DNA of 7,372 nucleotides from Pseudomonadota bacterium (GTDB lineage Bacteria; Myxococcota_A; UBA796; SXON01), in the NCBI GenBank assembly GCA_005776735.1, contig SXOM01000217.1, positions 1 to 7,372 on the forward strand, written 5' to 3'. The translations under genes were made by a program, and so were the position numbers. Shown piece by piece: positions 1 through 4,706 of the stretch. Position 1 is the first letter of the stretch; each line of letters opens with the position of its first letter. Under the pieces are notes generated by a model that saw only the letters and a list, made by a program, of their open reading frames with translations, was not told where the DNA came from and searched no databases.

Positions 1-18
1 GCCCGCCCCCGCGCGCCG

Positions 19-71
19 GCCGCGGGGCGCGCGCCGGCCCCGATCGAGCTCGGGACGGTCGCGGCGCGCCC
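19..71 (+). repeat. 53-bp dispersed intergenic repeat, copy 1
   Basis: Identical to 4608-4660 at 52 of 53 positions, the single difference being C40 versus T4629. It includes CGATCGAGCTCGGGACGGTC (41-60). It sits downstream of the stop of the minus-strand SDR (94). What lies to its left is outside the window. The rest of 1-93 is GC-rich, with no gene seen. Confidence 0.85.
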
Positions 72-93
72 CCCTCCCGACCTCCGCCCTCGT

Positions 94-1005
94 TCACCCC
101 TCCTCCTCGCCCTCCCACCACTCGCGCGGAACCACCACCGCCGGGTCGGTCTCGGGGTCCGGCACCGGCCAGTGGTCGCCCCACAAGGACTGGCCGCCGT
201 CGACGGTGAGCACCTGGCCGGTGACGAACGCCGCGGCCGGTGAAGCGAGGAACGCGATGGCGGCGGCGATCTCCTCGGCGGCGGCGAACCGCTTGTGGGG
301 GACGTGGCGCTGCAGCTCCTGCAGGTCGAGCAGGCCCTCGGGGTAGTTGCGCATGCCCGAGCTGGCGACGAGGCCCGGCGCCACGCAGTTCACGCGCACA
401 CCCCGGCCCGCCCACTCGACGGCGAGTGTGCGGGTCAGCGCCTCGACCCCGGCGCGCGCGGCGACCGAGTGTGCCATTCCCGGGAATCCCCGCCGACTCA
501 GCATGGTGACGTTCACCACCGCGCCGCCGTGGTCGAGCATCCACGCCTTGGCCACCGCCTGGGTGACCGCCCACTGGCCGGTGAGGTTGGTCGCGACCAC
601 CGCGTCCCACCCGCGCGGGGTGATGCCCTCGGCGGGCGAGAAGAACTGCCCGCCGCCGTTGTTGACCACCACGTCGATGCGACCGAAGCGCTCCAGCGTG
701 GCGCCGACGAGCCGGTCGATGGCGTCGCGGTCGCGGACGTCGCAGACCACGCCGAGCACGTCGCGGCCGAGCTCGGCGCCGAGCCCGCGCGCGGCCGGCC
801 CGACGTTGGACTCCTTCCGCGAGGCGATCACCACCTCGGCGCCCATCCGCCCGAGCTGGCGGGCGGTGGCCACCCCGATGCCGGTGCCCCCGCCGGTGAC
901 CAGCGCCACCCGCCCCCGGAGCACGTCGTCGCGGAACACGGAGGCGGCGGCCAGGGCGGTGGGGCCGCGGCCGGCGAGCGGGTCGGTCGCAGAGGGTCGG
1001 GACAT
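94..1005 (-). CDS. SDR-family oxidoreductase, trans-2-enoyl-CoA reductase (PECR)-like
   Basis: 303-residue classical-length short-chain dehydrogenase with a Rossmann fold. Visible motifs are the dinucleotide-binding TGGGTGIG (residues 37-44), ASRK after beta-2 (61-64, typical of NADPH users), CDVRD (88-92) and VNNGGGQFFSPAE (114-126). The C-terminal part has EWAGRGVRVNCVAPG (197-211) and FVTGQVLTVDGG (260-271). The NNGGGQF.SPAE block and the AHSVAARAGV block (178-187) match peroxisomal trans-2-enoyl-CoA reductase and its bacterial relatives better than FabG. The usual YxxxK catalytic pair reads S180-VAA-R184, as in that subfamily, so it is probably an active acyl-CoA-type reductase rather than a dead enzyme. 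About 30 residues precede the Rossmann core. No signal peptide, so cytoplasmic. A role in fatty acyl-CoA reduction is inferred; substrate and direction are unknown. The ATG at 1005 is chosen because it gives a full-length protein and lies 7 nt after a -10-like GATACC. It is transcribed divergently from the thiol reductase at 1036. Confidence 0.9.
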   Translation of the reverse strand: MSRPSATDPLAGRGPTALAAASVFRDDVLRGRVALVTGGGTGIGVATARQLGRMGAEVVIASRKESNVGPAARGLGAELGRDVLGVVCDVRDRDAIDRLVGATLERFGRIDVVVNNGGGQFFSPAEGITPRGWDAVVATNLTGQWAVTQAVAKAWMLDHGGAVVNVTMLSRRGFPGMAHSVAARAGVEALTRTLAVEWAGRGVRVNCVAPGLVASSGMRNYPEGLLDLQELQRHVPHKRFAAAEEIAAAIAFLASPAAAFVTGQVLTVDGGQSLWGDHWPVPDPETDPAVVVPREWWEGEEEG

Positions 1006-1035
1006 CCGCGCCGGTATCTTGTTACCGGCACAACC
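1006..1035. promoter_or_regulatory. Divergent promoter/operator region with 6-bp inverted repeat
   Basis: The 30-bp gap between two divergent start codons contains CCGGTA (1011-1016), a 6-nt spacer, and TACCGG (1023-1028), a perfect inverted repeat. On the plus strand the left arm overlaps a -10-like TATCTT (1015-1020), 15 nt before the ATG of the thiol reductase. On the minus strand it overlaps GATACC (1018-1013), 7 nt before the ATG of the SDR. No Shine-Dalgarno is seen for either gene and no convincing -35 hexamer was found. The repeat is placed so that a dimeric regulator could block both promoters. That function is inference; no regulator gene lies in the window. Confidence 0.45.
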
Positions 1036-1386
1036 ATGCTGACCGTCTACGGAATCCCCTCGTGTGGCACGGTGAAGAAGGCGCGCGCCGCCCTCGCCGA
1101 GGCCGGCCGCGCCTACCAGTTCGTCGACCTGCGCGAGGCGCCGCCCACGCGGGCGCAGATCGAAGCCTGGGTCGCGGAGTTCGGCGCCCGCGCGATGCGC
1201 AACACCTCGGGCGGCAGCTACCGCGCGCTCGGCCCCGAGAAGGAAGGCTGGAGCGACGCCCGGTGGACCGAGGCCTTCGCGGCCGACGCCATGCTGCTCA
1301 AGCGTCCCATCGTCGAGCGCAGCGGCACCCCGGTGATCGTCGGCTGGAACCTCGAACCCGACGAGATCGCCCGCCGCCTGGGCTGA
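1036..1386 (+). CDS. ArsC/Spx-family thioredoxin-fold reductase (YffB-like)
   Basis: 116-residue small protein of the arsenate reductase (ArsC)/Spx superfamily, closest in pattern to E. coli YffB. It opens with LTVYGIPSCGTVKKA (2-16), where Cys10 is the single conserved thiol; there is no second Cys of a CxxC pair. It continues with the RNTSGGSYR segment (55-63) and LLKRPIV (87-93), whose Lys-Arg-Pro is the family's anion/substrate-binding motif, followed by GTPVIVGWN (97-105). Length is normal for YffB (about 118) and shorter than plasmid ArsC (about 141). No signal peptide, so cytoplasmic. The single-Cys pattern suggests a glutathione- or thioredoxin-coupled thiol reductase. Arsenate reduction is possible but unsupported, since no ars genes are nearby. 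The ATG at 1036 fits the family N-terminus; no Shine-Dalgarno precedes it. The TGA at 1384-1386 lies 1 bp from the convergent stop of the next gene. Confidence 0.9.
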   Translation: MLTVYGIPSCGTVKKARAALAEAGRAYQFVDLREAPPTRAQIEAWVAEFGARAMRNTSGGSYRALGPEKEGWSDARWTEAFAADAMLLKRPIVERSGTPVIVGWNLEPDEIARRLG

Positions 1387-1387
1387 G

Positions 1388-2398
1388 TCACTCGCCGTAC
1401 AACGCCCGTTGCGCCCGATCGATCTCCCGCCGCGCCTCCGCCGCGATGCGCAAGACCGTCGCGTCGACGGGGACGGCGTCGTCGAGGTCCACCTGGCGGT
1501 CCACCCCGCCGAGCACGCGCCCGCCGTCGAGGTGCAGCCGCAGCTCTCCGGCGCGCACGAGCTGCCAGGTGCTGAAGGTCCACGCGGTGTCCTGCCGGAG
1601 CACGGGCCGCTGCGCGTCGGCGTAGAGCCCTGCGTCGATGACGACGTCGACGCCGGGTACCGCGTCCACCAGCTCGCGCACCGCGTCGTTGGCCTTCCAC
1701 GCGAGCAGGATCACCACGTCGGTGCGCGTCACCAGCTCCGCCAGGACCGGGATCGCCGCGTCGATCGGCGCGCGCGGAAACGCCGAGGTGTCCGCCATCG
1801 ACGGCGCCTCGCCGCTCACTCCGGTGATGCCGACGCGGAGGCCCCCGCGCTCGACCACGACAAACCGACGGACCCCCGGACCCGAGATGTGCGCGCTCAC
1901 CAGGGGCAACGTCGGATCGGCGGGCACGCGCACCAGCCCGGCGACGTCGTGGTCGGTGACGTTGAGCGCGTCGAAGTTCGCAGCGGCCAGGCCGCGCATG
2001 GCCCAGAGGTCCTGGACCTCGACGTGGGGGCGCGGCACCCCGGCGTAGTCGACCGCGTCTTCGAGCCAGTAGCCGGCGTGCACCCGGACACTCGGCGACG
2101 GCGCCGCGCGCACCGCGGCCTCGGCGTACCCGACGAACGCGGCGAGCGCGCCGCGCGGCCGCTTCGGGCACCCGCACGGCTCGAGGGACCCATGGTTCTC
2201 GCCGCCGTAGTGGACCACCAGGTCGGCGGCGGTACGCGGGAGCCGCTGCGCAAACGGCTGGTCGGTCCACAGCTCGCGCGTGAGCCCCGAGGGCGCCGCG
2301 GCGGCGGGCGCGGCAGGCGGGACGGCCCGCGGTGCGCACCCGGCGAGGACGCCCACCACCGCGGCGACGCCGGTGGCCAGGCGCCAGGGGCGGCTCAT
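1388..2398 (-). CDS. Lipoprotein with UshA-like metallophosphatase fold, PCGC type, metal ligands degenerate
   Basis: 336 residues. The N-terminus MSRPWRLATGVAAVVGVLAGC is a lipoprotein signal with LAGC lipobox (Cys21), followed by an Ala/Pro-rich linker (22-36). The body follows the 5'-nucleotidase/UshA-type calcineurin-like layout: beta-strand ADLVVHYGGENHG (58-70), LEPCGCP (72-78), ANFDALNVTDHD (140-151), DVVILLAWKAND (227-238) and PGVDVVIDAGLYAD (248-261). The PCGC signature is known from metallophosphatase-like exported proteins of deltaproteobacteria. Usual metal ligands look replaced: no DxH at the first strand, TDHD where GN-H-E is expected, and no His at the third and fourth motifs, so phosphohydrolase activity is doubtful. 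It is probably anchored in the outer or inner membrane facing the periplasm. The start at 2398 is set by the lipobox and by GGAGGG 4 nt upstream. It overlaps the stop of the upstream acetyltransferase by ATGA, so translational coupling is likely. Confidence 0.78.
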   Translation of the reverse strand: MSRPWRLATGVAAVVGVLAGCAPRAVPPAAPAAAAPSGLTRELWTDQPFAQRLPRTAADLVVHYGGENHGSLEPCGCPKRPRGALAAFVGYAEAAVRAAPSPSVRVHAGYWLEDAVDYAGVPRPHVEVQDLWAMRGLAAANFDALNVTDHDVAGLVRVPADPTLPLVSAHISGPGVRRFVVVERGGLRVGITGVSGEAPSMADTSAFPRAPIDAAIPVLAELVTRTDVVILLAWKANDAVRELVDAVPGVDVVIDAGLYADAQRPVLRQDTAWTFSTWQLVRAGELRLHLDGGRVLGGVDRQVDLDDAVPVDATVLRIAAEARREIDRAQRALYGE

Positions 2399-2913
2399 CG
2401 TGCCCTCCGCCACCAGGCGGCGGCATCGAGCGCGTAGAACACGCTGTCGCACCACTGCCCGCCCACGTTGAACGTGGCGCGCGCCGACCCCGTCTGCACG
2501 AACCCGAGCCGCTCGAGCAGGCGGCGGCTGGCCGCGTTGCGCGGGTCGACGTCGGCCGTGGCGCGGGGGAGCCGGCGCATCGAGAACGCGCGGTCCAGCA
2601 ACGCCGACAAGGCCTCCTGCATCAGCCCGCGCCCGTGCACGTCGGGGTGCAGGATGTACCCGAGCTCGGGGTCGCGCCAGAAGCCGGCCTTCCCGATCAC
2701 GCGCCCGTCCAGCTCCAGGATGCAGTCGTCCGCGCTCTCGCCGCGCGCGTGGGCGCCGATCATCGAGGCGATCCACGCTTCGGTCTCGGCGACCTCCTGG
2801 TGCGGGGCGGTCGACCAGTACCGCATGGCGACCGGGTGCGACAAGACCGCGTGCATCGGCGCCACGTCGTCGGCGCGCGCGGGCCGCATCACGAGGCGGG
2901 CGGTGCGGATCAT
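2395..2913 (-). CDS. GNAT-family N-acetyltransferase (RimJ/RimL-like)
   Basis: 172 residues, normal length for the RimJ/RimL-type acetyltransferase group (Acetyltransf_3). It begins IRTARLVMRPARADD (2-16), the typical first strand. It then has ILELDGRVIGKAGFW (65-79), GYILHPDVHGRGLMQEAL (85-102) with the acetyl-CoA pyrophosphate loop around H93-GRG-L97, and ATADVDPRNAASRRLLERLGF (118-138), the conserved N..S.r.leklGF segment. It transfers an acetyl group from acetyl-CoA to an amine, probably a protein N-terminus or a small molecule; the substrate cannot be read from sequence. No signal peptide, so cytoplasmic. The ATG at 2913 fits the family N-terminus. It has no Shine-Dalgarno but a TGCGATATG -10-like element 8 nt upstream. 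It is the first gene of a two-gene operon with the PCGC lipoprotein (4-bp overlap). Confidence 0.9.
   Translation of the reverse strand: MIRTARLVMRPARADDVAPMHAVLSHPVAMRYWSTAPHQEVAETEAWIASMIGAHARGESADDCILELDGRVIGKAGFWRDPELGYILHPDVHGRGLMQEALSALLDRAFSMRRLPRATADVDPRNAASRRLLERLGFVQTGSARATFNVGGQWCDSVFYALDAAAWWRRAR
2403..2408 (-). promoter_or_regulatory. Shine-Dalgarno of the PCGC lipoprotein gene
   Basis: On the minus strand GGAGGG lies 4 nt before the ATG at 2398 and inside the last codons of the acetyltransferase gene. It decides the start codon of the lipoprotein against upstream in-frame extensions reaching 2776. It is the only strong Shine-Dalgarno seen before any complete gene here; the other complete genes start transcripts and lack one. 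Confidence 0.6.
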
Positions 2914-2921
2914 GCGGCGGG

Positions 2922-2930
2922 CATATCGCA
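2922..2930 (-). promoter_or_regulatory. Candidate extended -10 element of the acetyltransferase operon
   Basis: The minus strand reads TGCGATATG, a TGn-type extended -10 whose hexamer (2927-2922) ends 8 nt before the ATG at 2913. This implies a leader of only a few bases or none. No clear -35 is seen. No Shine-Dalgarno lies between it and the start codon. Confidence 0.35.
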
Positions 2931-2950
2931 GCGGGGAGCGCGGAGCGGGT

Positions 2951-3004
2951 GGGCCCGCCCCGCGACCGGACCGGGGGGCCGGGCCGGGGCCGGCGGGCGG
3001 TCCG
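2951..3004 (+). repeat. GC-rich intergenic repeat, copy 1 (hairpin-forming)
   Basis: Two arms match the element at 4533-4584 in the same orientation: 2951-2969 matches 4533-4551 at 18 of 19 positions, and 2981-3004 matches 4561-4584 at 22 of 24. The middle differs (11 versus 9 nt). The arms 2951-2962 and 2980-2991 can pair at 10 of 12 positions. No gene ends just upstream on either strand, so this copy is not simply a terminator. Confidence 0.6.
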
Positions 3005-3107
3005 TGCCGAACTCGTGAGTGACGCTATTCCCGACTGGATACTGGACTGGCGCCAACACTACTGATTTCAAGCGGAATGAGGACGTCGAGTTGAGACCAC
3101 TCACCGG

Positions 3108-3137
3108 TTGGATGACCGCTCGGCTGTGGGGTACAAT
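3108..3137 (+). promoter_or_regulatory. Candidate sigma-70-like promoter in the low-GC patch
   Basis: TTGGAT (3108-3113), an 18-nt spacer and TACAAT (3132-3137) make a good match to a housekeeping promoter. Transcription would start near 3144, leaving about 80 nt before the GTG at 3227, or would serve an unrecognised short RNA. A second candidate start signal for the downstream gene lies at 3215-3220, so this one may be an additional or alternative promoter. Confidence 0.4.
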
Positions 3138-3190
3138 GTCGGCTTCAGGTAGGGGTCCGGCCCGCCGCCCGCGAACGGCCGCTTCGAGTT

Positions 3191-3220
3191 GTTTCCGTCG
3201 ACGCCGGCCTGGGCTACCCT
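3191..3220 (+). promoter_or_regulatory. Candidate leaderless promoter of the first sulfotransferase-like gene
   Basis: A -10-like TACCCT (3215-3220) ends exactly 6 nt before the GTG at 3227, so the predicted transcription start falls on or next to the start codon. GTTTCC (3191-3196) lies 18 nt upstream as a weak -35-like element. The same layout, with near-identical bases (GCTACCyTGCCCsGGTG), precedes the paralogous gene at 4707. No Shine-Dalgarno is present. Confidence 0.45.
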
Positions 3221-3226
3221 GCCCCG

Positions 3227-4525
3227 GTGCCCCTCCGTCCGCCGTTCTTCGCCCTCGCCACGCTCGCCGCCTGCGTCGACCCCGCCGCCGACGGCGTGCA
3301 GGTAGCGGCGACGCTCACCCCCGCGGCCGCCGTGGCCACGGTCGGCACGCTCACCTACACGACCGAGCCCGCCGCGCGCACCCAGGTGCGCTACGGGCAT
3401 GGCGACGTCGAGCTGATCCGGCCCCTCGAGCACACCGGCGCCGTCGCGCACGAGGAGGTCCTGGTGGGTCTGCCGGGCAACACCGAGGCGTGGTGGCGCA
3501 TCGACGACGAAGCCGGCGCCGAGCTCGCGTCCGGCACCTGGAGCACGGGCCCCGTCCCCGCCATCAGCCCGCCCACAGTGGTGGGCAACGACGCCGGCGC
3601 GTGGATCACGACCACCCTCCTCGGCTCGGTGTACGCGGCCGTCGGGTTGTCGCCGCGCGGCGAGGTGGTCTGGTACCACTTCGACGAGAGCGGGCTCGAG
3701 CCGGTGCGCGCCCGCCCGTTGCCCGACGGGACCGGCGTGGTCTACACCCGCGGCGACCTCGGGGGCCCCGACTCCGCGGCGAGCGCGGTGGTGACGGTGT
3801 CGTGGGACGGTGCGACGGTGGTCGAGACCCCCGTCCCGGACCTCGGGCAGGACTTCGTGGTCGAGGGCGATGGCGCGGTGGTGGCCCTCGCCGCCGAGAC
3901 GCGCGCGGGCACCGACGGCGAATCGGTCCTCGGCAACGCGCTGGTGCGCGTCGAGACGGACGGCACCTGGGCGCGCACGTGGAGCACCTGGGACTGCTTC
4001 GATCCGGCGCTCCACCCGAGCAACGACCCCCAGCTCGGCTGGACGTGGGCCAACGCCCTCGACGAGGCCGATGGCGACTACCTCGTCGGCCTACGCAACC
4101 TCTCGAGCATCGTGCGGGTCGACGGGGAGAGCGGCGGGTGCGGACCCATCGTCGGCGGCGACGCGTCGGAGTACACGATGGTGGGCGACACCTGGCGGCA
4201 CGCGCACCAGTTCCACCGCTGGGACGACCGGTTGTTGGTGTTCGACAACGACGGCGCCGACGGCAAGAGCCGCGCCCTGGAGCTGGTCCTCGACGACGTA
4301 CAAGCCACGGCGACGACCACGTGGACGTACGTTCCCGACACCGGCGCCGCGAGCTTCGTCCTCGGCGACGTCGCGCGGCTCGCCGACGGGAGCACCTGGG
4401 TGGCGTTCTCCCTGGCCGGCCAGATGGACCGCGTGGCGCCGGACGGGAGCGTGGACTTCCGCCTCAACACCGCGTTGGGGACGGTGTTCGGGTACACGAC
4501 GCTGGCGGACGCGCCGCGACCGTGA
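3227..4525 (+). CDS. Arylsulfotransferase-like beta-propeller lipoprotein, short form
   Basis: 432 residues from a GTG start. A very short lipoprotein signal, MPLRPPFFALATLAAC, has an LAAC lipobox (Cys16). Residues about 22-108 look like a fibronectin/Ig-type beta-sandwich, and 110-430 resemble the six-bladed propeller of the arylsulfotransferase (ASST) family. Recognisable motifs are GWTWANALDEADGDYLVGLR (271-290), HAHQF (325-329), LLVFDND (336-342) and SRALELVLDD (348-357). In the paralog downstream the first motif reads DWLHANAL. Here Trp274 stands where that His stands, so sulfuryl transfer by the known histidine-based mechanism is uncertain. It is probably membrane-anchored and exposed to the periplasm or the cell surface; donor and acceptor are unknown. 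The GTG is preferred because it begins the signal peptide and shares upstream sequence with the paralog at 4707. A strong hairpin begins 7 nt after its stop. It could be a structural or binding relative rather than an enzyme. Confidence 0.72.
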   Translation: MPLRPPFFALATLAACVDPAADGVQVAATLTPAAAVATVGTLTYTTEPAARTQVRYGHGDVELIRPLEHTGAVAHEEVLVGLPGNTEAWWRIDDEAGAELASGTWSTGPVPAISPPTVVGNDAGAWITTTLLGSVYAAVGLSPRGEVVWYHFDESGLEPVRARPLPDGTGVVYTRGDLGGPDSAASAVVTVSWDGATVVETPVPDLGQDFVVEGDGAVVALAAETRAGTDGESVLGNALVRVETDGTWARTWSTWDCFDPALHPSNDPQLGWTWANALDEADGDYLVGLRNLSSIVRVDGESGGCGPIVGGDASEYTMVGDTWRHAHQFHRWDDRLLVFDNDGADGKSRALELVLDDVQATATTTWTYVPDTGAASFVLGDVARLADGSTWVAFSLAGQMDRVAPDGSVDFRLNTALGTVFGYTTLADAPRP

Positions 4526-4532
4526 ACGTCCG

Positions 4533-4571
4533 GGGCCCGGCCCGCGACCGGCCGCACGTCGGGCCGGGTCC
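4533..4571 (+). terminator. Terminator-like 12-bp hairpin after the short sulfotransferase-like gene
   Basis: Positions 4533-4544 pair with 4560-4571: 12 contiguous pairs with one G-U wobble and a 15-nt loop, beginning 7 nt after the TGA at 4523-4525. No U-tract follows, so it would be a non-canonical terminator or mRNA 3'-end stabiliser. It is also the left part of the repeat shared with 2951-3004. Confidence 0.5.
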
Positions 4572-4584
4572 GGCGGCCGGTCCG
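4533..4584 (+). repeat. GC-rich intergenic repeat, copy 2 (hairpin-forming)
   Basis: This is the partner of 2951-3004, with two conserved arms (18/19 and 22/24 identical) around a divergent centre. It is followed, 23 nt later, by a different repeat at 4608-4660, so the whole 181-bp gap between the paralogous lipoprotein genes is mostly repeat-derived. Confidence 0.6.
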
Positions 4585-4591
4585 CGGCGAT

Positions 4592-4623
4592 GCGCGCGCC
4601 GCACGCCGCCGCGGGGCGCGCGC
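4592..4623 (+). repeat. 9-bp perfect inverted repeat overlapping the second dispersed repeat
   Basis: GCGCGCGCC (4592-4600) pairs with GGCGCGCGC (4615-4623) across a 14-nt loop. The equivalent at the window's left end keeps 8 of these pairs (10-17 with 26-33) although the loop differs (8 nt), so the hairpin seems retained between copies. Confidence 0.45.
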
Positions 4624-4660
4624 CGGCCTCGATCGAGCTCGGGACGGTCGCGGCGCGCCC
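4608..4660 (+). repeat. 53-bp dispersed intergenic repeat, copy 2
   Basis: Identical to 19-71 at 52 of 53 positions, in the same orientation. It lies between the two paralogous lipoprotein genes, ending 46 nt before the GTG at 4707. Near-identity in non-coding DNA 4.6 kb apart argues for recent duplication, a mobile repeat family, or selection on structure. Confidence 0.85.
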
Positions 4661-4669
4661 TCCCCCGGG

Positions 4670-4700
4670 GTTCCCCCCGCCGCCCCCCATGCGCTACCTT
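4670..4700 (+). promoter_or_regulatory. Candidate leaderless promoter of the long sulfotransferase-like gene
   Basis: TACCTT (4695-4700) ends 6 nt before the GTG at 4707, matching the arrangement at 3215-3227. A weak -35-like GTTCCC (4670-4675) lies 19 nt upstream. The in-frame ATG at 4689 lies upstream of this -10, so if the promoter is real translation must start at the GTG. No Shine-Dalgarno is seen. Confidence 0.45.
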
Positions 4701-4706
4701 GCCCGG

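Larger units (their letters stand above)
2914..3226. other. 313-bp intergenic region: GC-rich repeat plus low-GC patch
   Basis: This gap lies between the divergent acetyltransferase and the first arylsulfotransferase-like lipoprotein gene. The left part (2914-3010) is extremely GC-rich and holds a hairpin-forming repeat (2951-3004). Positions 3011-3150 drop to about 56% G+C (78 of 140 bases) and hold a sigma-70-like promoter candidate at 3108-3137. From 3151 the composition returns to GC-rich, with a segment (3153-3182) resembling the left arm of the repeat. Open frames exist on both strands across the patch, but none has a convincing start and signal or a recognised protein pattern, so no gene is called. 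Confidence 0.6.

Noticed and set aside
295..1386. Long plus-strand frame (363 codons) running antisense through the SDR into the thiol reductase
   Set aside because: Only its last 116 codons have family motifs; the rest is low-complexity antisense of the SDR, a GC-rich shadow.
1384..1390. TGAGTCA palindrome formed by the two convergent stops
   Set aside because: It follows from two TGA stops facing each other with a 1-bp gap; no sign of function.
2910..3104. Minus-strand 64-codon frame over the low-GC patch
   Set aside because: It overlaps the acetyltransferase start, has a Pro/Ala/Arg-rich tail, no Shine-Dalgarno and no recognised pattern.
3153..3182. Possible third copy of the 4533-type repeat
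   Set aside because: It matches only after allowing a 7-nt insertion in very GC-rich sequence; too weak to call as a feature.
3019..3226. Plus-strand frame starting at GTG 3019 as a small gene or an N-terminal extension
   Set aside because: It is in a different frame from the lipoprotein gene and becomes an Arg-rich shadow across it; no start signal or protein pattern.
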